From Impatiens glandulifera (Eukaryota > Streptophyta > Magnoliopsida > Ericales > Balsaminaceae): 64,000 bases of DNA. The notes beneath the pieces are model-generated. The model had not been told where the DNA came from, did no database searches, and saw only the letters and a list, made by a program, of their open reading frames with translations. This document shows, piece after piece, positions 1 through 10,024 of the stretch (its first letter is position 1; each line of letters opens with the position of its first letter). A program made the position numbers and the translations under genes. Location: contig NC_061867.1 in the NCBI RefSeq assembly GCF_907164915.1, positions 49,355,852 to 49,419,851 on the forward strand, written 5' to 3'.

Positions 1-190
1 AATTTTGGAAAAAAACAAGTATATAAAAGTAAAGTTTTACCATTTTTTTAATAATTGAATAAAAAAACAATGAGTTATATTAAATTTTTTTAAGAAATTA
101 AGGGTAATGTCAATTTCTACCGTAAAAATAAATAAATAAATAAATAAACTTTTTTTTGGGGGGTGGGAGCCCCTACATAGATTCGTCCCT
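1..190. mobile_element. MITE nested in fold-back element (right part), unit 1
   Basis: This is the right end of a short element whose full copies lie at 22754-23016, 39216-39477 and 62359-62623. It ends in GATTCGTCCCT at 180-190. Only the last 190 bases are inside the window. Confidence 0.5.
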
Positions 191-227
191 AACCCAACCC
201 ATATTATTTATTAATATGGGTTGGGTT
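191..227. repeat. 16-bp hairpin AACCCAACCCATATTA
   Basis: AACCCAACCCATATTA at 191-206 is mirrored exactly at 212-227 across a short AT loop, directly after the nested MITE. It belongs to the outer AACCC/GGGTT part of the fold-back element and is kept in the other units. Confidence 0.7.
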
Positions 228-275
228 AGGTATGGGTTGAGTAACCCAAATTATTTTTTTTATTTTTTCATCTAA

Positions 276-2125
276 CATGTATTTTGACTCATTTAACACA
301 TTTTTATCTATTTAACACGTTTTTTTATGTTTTCCACATTTTTCACGTTTTGACACGTTTTTCACATTTTTGACACGTTTAATACGTTTTTCACATGTTT
401 AACACGTTGAACACGTTTATGGCACGTTTAACACATTTTTGACACGTTGAACACGTTTTGATACGTTTAACACGTTCTTGACATGTTGAACACATTTGAC
501 ACGTTTTTCACGAATATGACACATTTTGACACGTTTTTCATATTTTTGGCACGTTTAACACGTTTTTTTTTACATTTTTGACATGTTGAACACGTTTTGA
601 CACGTTGAACATGTTTTTGTCACGTTAAACACGTTTTTGGCACGTTTAACACATTTTTGACACGTTGAACACATTTTCATGTTTTTCATGTTTTTGGCAT
701 GTTTAACATGTTTTTAACACGTTTTTCACGATTATGACACAATTTGATATGTTTTTTTATGTTTTTGACACGTTTAACACGTTTTGACACATTTAATATG
801 TTTTCAAGTTTTTCACATTTTTGACACGTTTAACACATTTTTAACATGTTTAACACATTTTCACATGTTTTTTTACGTTTTTGACACGTTTAATACGTTT
901 TGACACGTTTAACACGTTTTCACACGTTTTTTACGTTTTTGGCACGATTAACACGTTTTGACACGTTTTCCATACTTCTAGCACGTTTTGACACGTATAA
1001 CATGTTTTTGACACATTTAACATGTTTCACATATTTTTGACACATTTAATATGTTTTTCAAACATTTAACGTGCCAAAATGTGAAAAATGTGTTAAACGT
1101 GCCAAAAATATGAAAACGTGTTAAACATGTAAAAAACATGTTAAACATGTAAAAAAACGTGTTAAATATATCAAAAACGTGCCAAAACGTGTTAAAAGTT
1201 ATCAAGATGTGTTAACGTGCAAAAAAAATTTAAACATGTCAAAAATATGTTAAATGTGCAAAAATGTGTTAGATATTCCAAAAACGTGCCTAAAACGTGC
1301 CAAAAATGTGAAAAACATGTTAAACGTATCAAAACATGTTAAATGTGCTAAAAATGTGTTAAATGAGCCAAAAATGTGTTAAACGTGTTCAACATGTCAA
1401 AACGAGTTCAACAGATCAAGAACGTGTTAAACTTGGCAAAAATGTGAAAAACGTGTTAACGTGTGAAAAACTTGTCAAATATGTCAAAAATATGTTAAAC
1501 ATGCAAAAAAACGTGAAAACATGTTAAATCAATGAAAAACGTGTTTAATGTGTGAAAAAACGTGAAAATATGTTAAACTTATGAAAACGTGTTAAACGTG
1601 TGAAACATATCAAAAACATGTTAAACGTGTCAAAAACGTGTCAAAAACGTGAAAACCATGTTAAAATGTCAAAAACGTGTTAAACGTGCCAAAAACGTGA
1701 AAATCATGTTAAACTTGTCAAAAACGTGTTAACGTGTTATATACGTCAAAAACGTGTTAAATATACCAAAAACGTGAAAACGTATTAAACGTATTATACA
1801 CGTCAAAAATGTGTTAAACGTGATAAAAACATCAAAAATATGTTATTAGTGTGAAAACGTGTTAAACATGATCAAAAACGTGTTAAACGGGCCAAAAACG
1901 TGAAAACGTGTGAAAAACGTGTTAAACGTGATAAAAACGTGAAAAACGTGTTAAACGTGTGAAAATTTGTTATTAGTGTGAAAATGTGTTAGTTATATCA
2001 AAAACGTGTTAAACGTGTTAAACGTTTGAAAAACGTATTATAAGTGTGAAAACGTGTTAAAAATGTTGAAAACGTGTTAAACGTGTGAAAAACGTGTTAA
2101 ATATGTCAAAAACGTGTTCGACTTA
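276..2125. repeat. Loop-free inverted array of ACACGTTT-type repeats
   Basis: From about 276 to 1068 the strand is a degenerate array of about 20-bp units (TTTGACACGTTTAACACG-like). From about 1069 to 2125 it is the reverse complement (AAACGTGTTAAACGTGTCAA-like). The switch at about 1063-1075 leaves essentially no loop. Each arm contains dozens of ACGTGT or CACGTT cores. There is no credible coding potential; open frames here are artefacts of the repeat. Confidence 0.85.
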
Positions 2126-2349
2126 AAGTTGGAATATGATTAGTTTATATTAAATTAATAATAGAGAATTAAATTAAATTTATATAATTTGGGTAACCAT
2201 AACCCAACCCAAATTAAACTCAACTCATATTCAACCCAACTCATACTCAACCTAACCTAATCCAACCCAAATTAACTAACCCAAATTAATATTTTGGGTT
2301 AGGGTTAGGTTTGGATAAACCCAAATTATGCTCGCCCCTAATTTTATGT

Positions 2350-3575
2350 CTATTTTATTATTATTTTTTTTCTTGCACATTAATTTCAAATGATAATTAG
2401 AAGATTGGACCATTAATATTATAAATGTATTCAAAATATAAAATTTATTTATGTGTTATAAACTTTGACATATTTATATTTTTTAATAAAATAATATAGT
2501 TTTAATTTATTTGAATCTATTTTTTTTCTATTTAATTATAATTATTCAATTATGTAATTTGTATTTTTATTTTATTTATTTGATCTTATAATATTTATTG
2601 ATTTAATTAGATATTTATTAAATAATTTTTTAACATGTGATGTTTTGATCATTAATTTTAAATCAAAAAAAGTATATCTTATTAAATTATAATATAAAGT
2701 GACGTTTATTTTTTATCAAAATTATAATTATTTGATTAATTTTTGCAATGTAATCTTTTCATTATTTATTATTATTTCTACAAAAGTATTCCAGTTTACA
2801 AGTAAAAATGTACCATTAAAATAAAAAAACAGTACAAATTAACAAAGTCTTTTAGAACTATCAATATTGATAATATTCCTTTGACCGGGCCGGTCTACCA
2901 ACATCAGCGGCACCCATCATTATAGATTAATAAAAATAAAATTACAAGAGTTAATATATAAAGAAAGAAATACATATATATATATATAAATAATAATAAT
3001 AATAATAATAATAATATAACAAAATCTTCCTATAAAAGTAATTATAAAATGTATTATATATATATATATGATGGAAAATAAAATACACAAATTAAATATA
3101 CGATAGATAAAAATTTATAGGTATATATAATATGAGAGAAAATAAAATATAATATTAGTAGGAAGAAAAATTAATATATATAGATTTTAGGTGAGAAATA
3201 TTTAATATTGGTTTTTAAAATATTTATTTTTGAAATAAATAAAATATATAAAAATAATTATTTTATTATAAAATTACAAAATTTATTTGTGAGACACTAT
3301 GAAAAAAATTTCTATTTTTTAATCAAAAATATAATATATATATATATATATATATATAAAGAGAGAGAAAATAAAATATAAATTAATTATTAATTGAGAA
3401 TTTTGATAGAAATCTTCAAAAGTTTATTTTAACAATAATGTTATTGCCATTTTATGTTGAAATCAATGGAAAAAACATAAATCATTCTTTGCTTGATAAA
3501 TCAAAGTTCTTAAGTTCAATGTATTAACTTGGTCTAAATAGGAATAATAACGGTGTTTATGAAACTGAAAATTTT
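2350..3575. other. AT-rich intergenic spacer, unit 1
   Basis: This stretch is AT-rich with short microsatellites: (AT)n and (AAT)n at about 2972-3016, and (AT)n at about 3055-3070 and 3333-3357. I see no gene, RNA gene or clear terminal repeat. It includes the region downstream of the minus-strand TOPLESS-like locus. Confidence 0.6.
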
Positions 3576-4232
3576 TCAAGAGTTGTTATTAGGCATATCC
3601 CTAGCAGGGGGAGCAACCAATGGAGCTGGAGCCCGAGCAAGAGGAGGAGATGGAAGGGGAATCGTCGAAGTTGGTGGGGGGCAGACATGATCAATGGCTA
3701 AACTCATGAACTCTGGATTTGGGCTCGGATGCCTACATTGCTCATGTTGCCATTTCAAACTGTGTATATATTTATATTAATGTAATTAGAATGATAAATT
3801 GAAACATAAAACCTAATCTAATATTAGAATCATGTTTATAGCTAGTACATACCTTTGACTCATTAAAGTTTTAATTCTTTCTGAACTTATGTCAGGAAAA
3901 GTGAGCTTGTCAATGAAAACCGGGTTAGCTTCTACAAGCTTCTTGAGCTTTATCATCAACTTCTTGCGAGATGCACTCGTGTCTCCATACGCAGACAACG
4001 CCTTGTTTTCCCTGCACACGTGTAATCATTAGTTTCTCGACTCATTCTTGATTTAAGATGTTGTCATGTAATTGTGTTCCTCAATAGAGTTAGCTCTAAT
4101 ACAAATTGAAAATTATGTAAAAATAGTATACAAGAACCATAATTGAGCAAGAAACAAATTTGTAGGATAATATATATTTATATATCTTTGAAAGTAATAA
4201 TATAATAGAATTACATTGGATGTTAACTAAAA

Positions 4233-4234
<2 letters not shown>

Positions 4235-4327
<93 letters not shown>
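4235..4327. repeat. (AT)n microsatellite in TOPLESS-like intron
   Basis: About 46 uninterrupted AT repeats lie in the intron between exons 3 and 4. The unit 3 equivalent (about 43530-43592) is shorter and interrupted. Confidence 0.95.
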
Positions 4328-4330
<3 letters not shown>

Positions 4331-5454
4331 GTCAAACAATTGACTACTCTTACAATGCGGCCAGGTTAATTATACAAACAATAAGGACAAATATTTATAC
4401 TTGCAAAAATTGGGGTTACAAGTCGTTTAATTGAGTGAGAACGACTATATATTTTTCCACTTATCCCTTAATAAGTACAGCCAAGATAATTTTTTACTCT
4501 ATAAAATTATTTGGTTATACATAACAAAAATAAAATTTAATTTATGCCTTGAAAATGAAAATGTTATTAGGCTATAAACACGATATGACAATTAATTTAT
4601 ACATGTGAATCAAATTTAATATATAAAAAATCTGGACAAATACCTGAAATTCGATAAGGTTATAAGCTGTGTGAGTTGCTTATATACATCGCCGTCTAGT
4701 TGTTCAAATGGTTTTAAGTCGTTCATTAGTATTTCAACAGCAGTGTGCTTATCTTTCCTACAAATGCAAGTTAAATTAAACACATAAATTACCAATCACA
4801 AAAATTCATTAAAGTGTTAATAGAAATATATCTATATTGAAAAAAAAAAAAGAATTAATTCAATTGAAATACCTATCAAGAGCTTCAAAATACTTTTGCT
4901 TTCGAATCTCAAAATATATCTTCGTGGATGGTATATTTTCGCCCGGTTTTGTGAACCTAGACAAATACTTCTCCACCTCTTCCCACTCACCATTTAATAC
5001 TTTATCCTCAAAATGCTTGAGGTTGAAATAAATACCTGACTCTTGCTCAAGCCTAAAGAAAACCCAATAATTTCAATTTAGATCAAGATTATTATTTATT
5101 AATGTAGAAGAAAAGAATTGTTTTGAGGTTAATAAATATGCAAGTATAATTCATTTTGTTTATAGAAGAAGACGTAATTAAGAATCTCGAAGTTGTTCAT
5201 TAATTATGAAAAAATAAAGATTTATTAATAATGAGAGAGATTGTGTAGGCATATATCTATGATTTATCTAAGATATGTTGATAGATAAATTGAGAAGTGA
5301 TTACATACCTCTTTTTTTGTTCAAAGGTAAATTGATTTTGTTAATGTTTATTAATCAATTGTAACCATATTCACATTCTTACGATCTAGTGATATTATAA
5401 ATTTTGACGAGAAATTCAACAAAATATCGACTGACAAAATTGGTCAAAATATAT

Positions 5455-5680
5455 CCAAACAAAACATAAACGATAAAAAAATAATGATTGATAACTTATA
5501 GGCGGATTTCGTAAACAAAACATAAACGACAAAAATATGTACAATGATTATAACCTGATTCCGTAAACAAATTATAAACGACAAGAAAAATTAAACTGAT
5601 TTATAACATAAGATAGGTTCAGTAAACAAATCATAAACGACAAGAAGATGTACAATAACTTATAACCTGTGGACTGTCTC
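5455..5680. repeat. Intron minisatellite overlapping the splice donor
   Basis: Three to four diverged copies of an about 55-60 bp unit contain CGTAAACAAA, ATAAACGACAA and TTATAACCTG. On the minus strand each carries an AGGTTATAA-like sequence. The copy at 5661-5669 is the exon 1 donor (CACAG/GTTATAAG). Confidence 0.6.
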
Positions 5681-5863
5681 GGTAAATCCTTCCTCAGCCA
5701 AAAACTGGAGAATAAGAAAAACCAAATTTTGTTTGAAAACATTGTTATCAATTATTTTGTTTAAGAAAAATAGTTAAATAAAAGCAAGAGATCCACAAAT
5801 CGAAGCTAACAACTAGAGCAAAGAAAAATGCTAGAGATGCTCTCGTATGAATTTTATGCAAAG

Positions 5864-5889
5864 AGAATGTGATCACATTCTATTTATAG
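5864..5889 (-). promoter_or_regulatory. TATA box with abutting 18-bp palindrome, unit 1
   Basis: On the minus strand CTATAAATA (5889-5881) lies about 140 bases upstream of the first ATG of the TOPLESS-like locus. Directly downstream is the perfect palindrome AGAATGTGATCACATTCT (5864-5881), which overlaps the expected initiation zone. It is preserved in unit 3 (45131-45148). Confidence 0.6.
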
Positions 5890-6890
5890 CTGGGTAACAA
5901 ATATTTTTCTAGGTTGTCTAAGGATCTTTTGAACTAACCTTATCTTGATAATTTAATTAAATATAATTAGATCTTCATTCAAATTTTTAATTAAAATGAT
6001 AAACTGCATTATTATATTTTAATAGTACTTTAAAATATTAAATACAACATTTCAACACATTCAAACTTTAAAAAAAAATCCCCTATCCAAGTCACTTTTT
6101 GTCTTTTTTGTTGTATTTTGCTTTCTCTTTTTTTTGTAAATCAATTTTCACATCAATTTTTACTTTTTATTTTTTACTTTTACTTTTTAATTTATACTAT
6201 ACCAACCACCACTTTTTTTTATAAAAGTGTATGAGCTTTATTTAATAAGTAATATCTATTGAATAAAAAAAAAGTTAATATATGATTATCTATTTAGATA
6301 AAAGAAAAAGTTACATAGGATGATTATCTTTTCTTATTAAAAAAAAAAGTCAAAGAGGATAAACTTGGGCCTTATTTGAAGATTTTTTTTATTGTTTTTA
6401 ATGTAAAATTGAATGATTTTAATTATATATTATTAAATAAAATTATAAAAAAAAATATTTATTAATATTTTATTATTTTATTTGATTACTTTAATAGTCT
6501 AATTATAAATAATAATGACTTATTATATAAAAATATTATTTACAAATAATTTCAAATATATCGTAAGAATAAAAAGAAGAACGAATAAATTAAGTAATAA
6601 CCTATTGAGATGTTTGAAAAAAAAACTTTAAATTTCAACTTAAGTATAGGAGATAGTCATGGTTTCTACTTCAATTTAAAACATTATAAGTAATAGTCTT
6701 TTATTAATCAAGTTGTTCAATATAAAATTAATTTCAACCTAATAAAGAAAATTTGAATACTTGAAACAATTTTTTAGTTTAATTTTTTATCTAAATAAAT
6801 ATTAAAATTAAATCCAAATATAATTTTTTTAAATTTTTATCATTTTAATAGTGAAAATACTTCCCAAAAAAATTTTCATTTTAATAAATA
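5890..6890. other. AT-rich spacer between TOPLESS-like locus and transposon block, unit 1
   Basis: The stretch is AT-rich with pyrimidine runs (about 6080-6180). I find no coding region and no transposon terminus. CACTA-type ends were sought near 6845 and not found. Confidence 0.5.
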
Positions 6891-7295
6891 TTCCCGAGAG
6901 GAGTAAATTTTTCGGTATTAAAAATAAATTCTGAGAGGGGTGTAAAACCTTCTGTTTTATTAATTATTATCGAAAGTTCTTTGTAAAACTTTCGGTTTTT
7001 ACCTTCCCAAAAAACCAAAAATAATTCTAAGTGTTGAATGTGGGTTAATTGCGAAGGGTTTTACAAAAACCTTCGGTTTTGCAATCCCTGAGATTTTTAA
7101 TTGCAAAGGTTATTCAAAGAACCTTCGGTTTTACCTTTTTTGAAATTCTATTTTGCGAAGGTTTCTCAAAAACCTTCGGTTTTGACTCAATTAAAAATAA
7201 TTCTAAGTTTGGTAATGGTTATTTCCGAAGGGTTTTTAATAAACCTTCGATTTTGACTGATATCAAAACCGAAAGTAATATGAAAACCTTCGGTA
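6891..7295. repeat. Hairpin cluster, CCTTCGG type, upstream of small ORF, unit 1
   Basis: Several imperfect inverted repeats pair GCGAAGGGTTTT-like and AAAACCTTCGGTTTT-like arms around 7050-7075, 7105-7130, 7155-7180, 7225-7250 and 7265-7293. The outer members at 6891-7000 are more diverged. The cluster ends just before a TATA box. Confidence 0.75.
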
Positions 7296-7303
7296 TCTAC
7301 CTC

Positions 7304-7385
7304 TATAAATACAAACCCTAACCCTTCTCTTTTTCATTCCACTCTCTCATTTCACTCTCTCCTTTCTCTTCTCGCGTTCAGGTTT
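7304..7385 (+). promoter_or_regulatory. TATA box, telo-box and pyrimidine leader for the small ORF, unit 1
   Basis: TATAAATA at 7304-7311 is followed by AAACCCTAACCC (telo-box, from 7314) and a CT-rich leader. A likely donor (TTCAG/GTTTGTTT) lies near 7380, so the leader probably has an intron ending close to the ATG at 7663. This is normal plant class II promoter layout inside a transposon. Confidence 0.6.
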
Positions 7386-7662
7386 GTTTCATTTGTTTTT
7401 TGTTGTTGTTTATTATTAAATTTAGATTTCTTAAGTTTATATATATTATCTAGATTTAGGCTAGTTTAAATTATTTGTTTGTTTCATTGATTTAGATTTG
7501 TCTATACGTTATTGTTTAGATTAGATTTAGGTTAGTTTGTTAAATATATATGATTTTGTTAGATTTGTTATTTTGTTTGATTAAAGTTATATATATTAGA
7601 TTTAGGTTACGGTTATTTTGTTTGATTAATATATATATACATATATCTGAAATGCATTTAGA

Positions 7663-7959
7663 ATGGGTGATTCATGGAATAGTCTTCGGCGTACACCGGA
7701 GAAATTGCCTCCGTGTTACCAGAATTTGCTAACACAAACAGAAATTGCGGCACGTGAGGAAGAGGTGAGACAGATGACGCTGGAAATGGAGCAAATCCGA
7801 TTGAGGGATGCGGAAAGAGGCCGATTGTTGAGTTAAATTAAAGCGGACAGGGCTGAAATGGCCCAGAGATTAGAGAATCTCGAACAAGAGCTTGTATTGT
7901 TGAGGAGTCGACTGAATCAACCACCCCCTGCTCCTCCCACCCCCTCTAATAATTTCTAG
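7663..7959 (+). pseudogene. Small coiled-coil accessory ORF of the transposon, unit 1
   Basis: There are 99 codons from ATG at 7663 to TAG at 7957-7959, interrupted by one in-frame TAA at 7834-7836. The product starts MGDSWNSLRRTPEKLPPCYQ and has a heptad-rich stretch (REEEVRQMTLEMEQIRLRDA; after the stop, AQRLENLEQELVLLRSRL). It ends in a proline-rich tail (QPPPAPPTPS). Charged heptads suggest a dimerising coiled coil. It sits between two hairpin clusters and has its own promoter. I do not recognise the family. A DNA-binding or dimerising accessory factor, by analogy with TnpA of En/Spm, is only inference. The unit 3 copy has the same stop plus a 1-base deletion. Confidence 0.5.
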
Positions 7960-8130
7960 ATTAATTATGTGTTTATTAGGTTTTCGTCCGAACGATGAGG
8001 TTTTTATGTGTTTTTTTTAATATTCATGAATTATTATTATTATCTTTGGTTTGGTTTTAATATATTTGTTCATGAATTATTTTATTTTTGTTTGCTTTTC
8101 ACTTTTTGTTAAAAAAAAAACAGCATGGCC

Positions 8131-8921
8131 AAAATCGAAGGTTTATTTGAAATCCTTCGGTTTTGACCTTTCGTTAAAAAAATCCGAAAATTTTCTAAGT
8201 ATGGGGAAGGGTAAAAACCAAAGGTTTTTTTGAAAACCTTCGGTTTTGACCCATGTTTTAAAAAATCTGAAAATTTTCTAAGTATGGGGAAGGGTAAAAA
8301 CCGAAGGTTTGTTTAAAAACCTTCGGTTTTGACCCATGTTTTAAAAAATCTGAAAATTTTCTAAGTATGGGGAAGGGTAAAAACCGTAGGTTTATTTGAA
8401 ATCCTTCGGTTTTGACCCATGTTTTAAAATATTTGAAAATTTTCTAAGTATGGGGAAGGGTAAAAACCGAAGGTTTATTTGAAATCCTTCGGTTTTGACC
8501 CTTGGTTTAAAAAATCCGAAAATTTTCTAAGTATGGGGAAGGGTAAAAACCGAAGGTTTATTTGAAAACCTTCGGTTTTGACCCATGTTTTAAAAAATCT
8601 GAAAAAATTTTAAGTATGGGGAAGGGTAAAAACCGAAGGTTTATTTGAAAACCTTCAGTTTTGACCAATGTTTTAAAAAATCTGAAAATTTTCTAAGTAT
8701 GGGGAAGGGTAAAAACCGAAAGTTTATTTGAAAACCTTCGGTTTTGACCCATGTTTTAAAAAATCTGAAAAATTTATAAGTGTTGGGAAGGGTAAAAACC
8801 AAAGGTTTTCAAATAAACCTTCGGTTTTAACCCATGTTTAAAAAAATATGAAAATTTTCTAAGTGTTGGGAAGGGTAAAAACCAAAGGTTTTCAAATAAA
8901 CCTTCGGCTTTGATCCTTCCC
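8131..8921. repeat. Tandem array of ten 83-bp hairpin units, unit 1
   Basis: Ten units start near 8131, 8213, 8296, 8380, 8463, 8546, 8629, 8712, 8795 and 8878. Each holds an inverted repeat (AAAACCGAAGGTTT, short AT loop, AAACCTTCGGTTTT) followed by TGACCCATGTTTTAAAA and a GGGGAAGGG spacer. The last two units have the loop reversed (TTTTCAAATAAA). Spacers are nearly identical between units. Confidence 0.9.
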
Positions 8922-9038
8922 AAAAATATTCTATTTAAGGTCAGGACCGAGAGGTTTATTCAAAACTTTCGGTGAAAACCATCAAAACCGAAAGTTATGT
9001 TATTAACTTTCGGTGTTACCAAATCATAATTTGGAAAA

Positions 9039-9742
9039 TTAATTGGTTTTCTACATTCCAATCTAGATTCTTAAAAAATCTAATCAAGTGTGTGTTGTTT
9101 TTTAAAAATTAAGATTGTGTTTAATGTTAAATTGTTTATGATTGTGTTTGATTATATAAAGAAGTGTATTTATATGTTTGTGTTTGATGATGACATGAAT
9201 GTGTATAAAGTTTGATCATATGGCTTATGTAATGTGTTAAGGTTATTAAATGTGTTAAATTAATAATGTTCAAAGTCATTAGAAGATTAAAAACCAATTA
9301 ATTTAACATTTGTGAAATGGTAATTCCGAGAGTTTAGAGTAAAACTTTCGGAAATACCCATAAAAACCGAAAGTTTACTATTAACTCTCGGAATTACTAT
9401 TACACCAATTGTTAAATTAATTGGTTTTTTTTGTTATAATCTAGACTCCTAACTAATATTATCAAGTGTGTGTTTTATTTGAAAATTTTAGATTGTGTTT
9501 AATGTTAAAATGTTGAAGAATGTGTTTGATGATAAAGAGAAGTGTATATGAATGTTTATATAGGATTATCCTATGTATTTGTGTAATGTTTGATCATATG
9601 GATTTGGAAATGTTTTAAGGATATCAAATGTGTTAAATTAATGTTGTTCAACGTTATTAGAAAGTGAGAAACCAAATAATTTAACAATCTGTCATGTTGT
9701 AAAACCGAAAGTTAATTATATAACTTTCGGGATTATGCATCA
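9039..9742. repeat. Diverged 378-bp tandem duplication between hairpin arrays, unit 1
   Basis: TTAATTGGTTTT begins at 9039 and again at 9417. The intervening order (AATCTAGA, TCAAGTGTGTGTT, GATTGTGTTTAATGTTAAA, GATCATATGG, AAACCAA, then a CCGAAAG or CCGAGAG hairpin) is repeated with substitutions and small indels. No coding potential is seen. Confidence 0.7.
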
Positions 9743-10010
9743 AAAACGACAGATACACCAAAACCTCTCGGTTTTTGTATTTAAATTTAATTGTAATATA
9801 TGTCAAAACCGAGAGATTCAGATACATCTCTCGGAATTTATATAATCAAAACCGAGAGTTTTCATATAACTCTCGGAATTCATTAATATAAAAACCGAGA
9901 GTTATATGAAAACTCTCGGAATTCATTAATATAAAAACCAAGAGTTATATGAAAACTCTCGGAATTCATTAATATAAAAACCGAGAGTTAAATGAAAACT
10001 CTCGGAATTA
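9701..10010. repeat. Hairpin cluster, CTCTCGG type, unit 1
   Basis: About six inverted repeats of the form AACCGAGAGTTATATGAAAACTCTCGG occur at about 57-bp spacing, separated by AATTCATTAATATAAA. The first is of CCGAAAG type. The cluster lies immediately before the CT-rich leader of the transposase transcript. Confidence 0.85.
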
Positions 10011-10024
10011 ACCTGTTTAATTAA

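Larger units (their letters stand above)
1..2340. mobile_element. Fold-back (MULE-like) element, right part, unit 1
   Basis: The element is cut by the window start; its left end lies outside. It has outer AT-rich segments with many AACCC/GGGTT blocks and an inner giant inverted repeat. The right end is GCTCGCCCCTA at 2330-2340, followed at 2341-2349 by ATTTTATGT. The same nine bases precede the left end in the other units (22666-22674, 39129-39137, 62271-62279). A 9-bp target duplication with long inverted arms is typical of Mutator-like elements, but no transposase is present and the outermost terminal repeats match only weakly. The superfamily call is therefore tentative. Confidence 0.6.
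3576..5742 (-). pseudogene. TOPLESS-like N-terminal (LisH/CTLH) gene fragment, unit 1
   Basis: There are five minus-strand exons at about 5742-5667, 5052-4873, 4757-4644, 4011-3853 and 3759-3576 (TGA at 3576-3578). All introns are GT/AG and in phase. The exons read as the TOPLESS/TPR tetramerisation and EAR-binding region: LVFLILQFLAEEGFTETVHR (LisH), LEQESGIYFNLKHFEDKVLN, IYFEIRKQKYFEALDRKDKH and AYGDTSASRK. After WQHEQC the chain turns proline-rich and stops, about 230 residues in all. Full TOPLESS proteins are about 1130 residues with WD40 repeats; no WD40 sequence follows here. TOPLESS proteins are nuclear co-repressors that bind EAR motifs. The nearest upstream ATG (5742-5740) is one base out of frame with the LisH exon, and no in-frame ATG or splice acceptor lies between it and an upstream in-frame stop. 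Hence the pseudogene label, although the other exons are intact. A non-AUG start or a sequencing error would make it a truncated co-repressor. Confidence 0.85.

Noticed and set aside
1017..1205. Phe/Thr/Cys-rich open frames in the fold-back arms (also 23844-24032, 40349-40615, 62901-63086, 63454-63642)
   Set aside because: They arise from the ACACGTTT repeat; composition and repetition show no gene.
2293..2312. GGGTTAGGGTTAGG resembling an interstitial telomere
   Set aside because: It is a short, degenerate part of the AACCC/GGGTT outer region of the fold-back element and not an array of plant TTTAGGG.
4096..4335. Open frames rich in Ile-Tyr or Tyr repeats (also near 43409-43615, 58721-58924, 60105-60302, 60882-61070)
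   Set aside because: They are translations of (AT)n or (TAA)n microsatellites and have no protein-like composition.
6845..6860. TAGTG near the left edge of the transposon block as a CACTA terminus
   Set aside because: It has the wrong orientation for a left end, and no matching CACTA/TAGTG partner occurs near 14880.
7049..7321. Open frames within hairpin clusters (also 14460-14684, 30925-31214, 47308-47574, 48037-48231, 53652-53941)
   Set aside because: They repeat motifs such as RFFHLKK or KPSVL derived from the hairpin units; no real protein.
8131..8921. CRISPR-like regular repeat array
   Set aside because: The DNA is eukaryotic, the spacers are nearly identical to each other, and each unit is a full hairpin.
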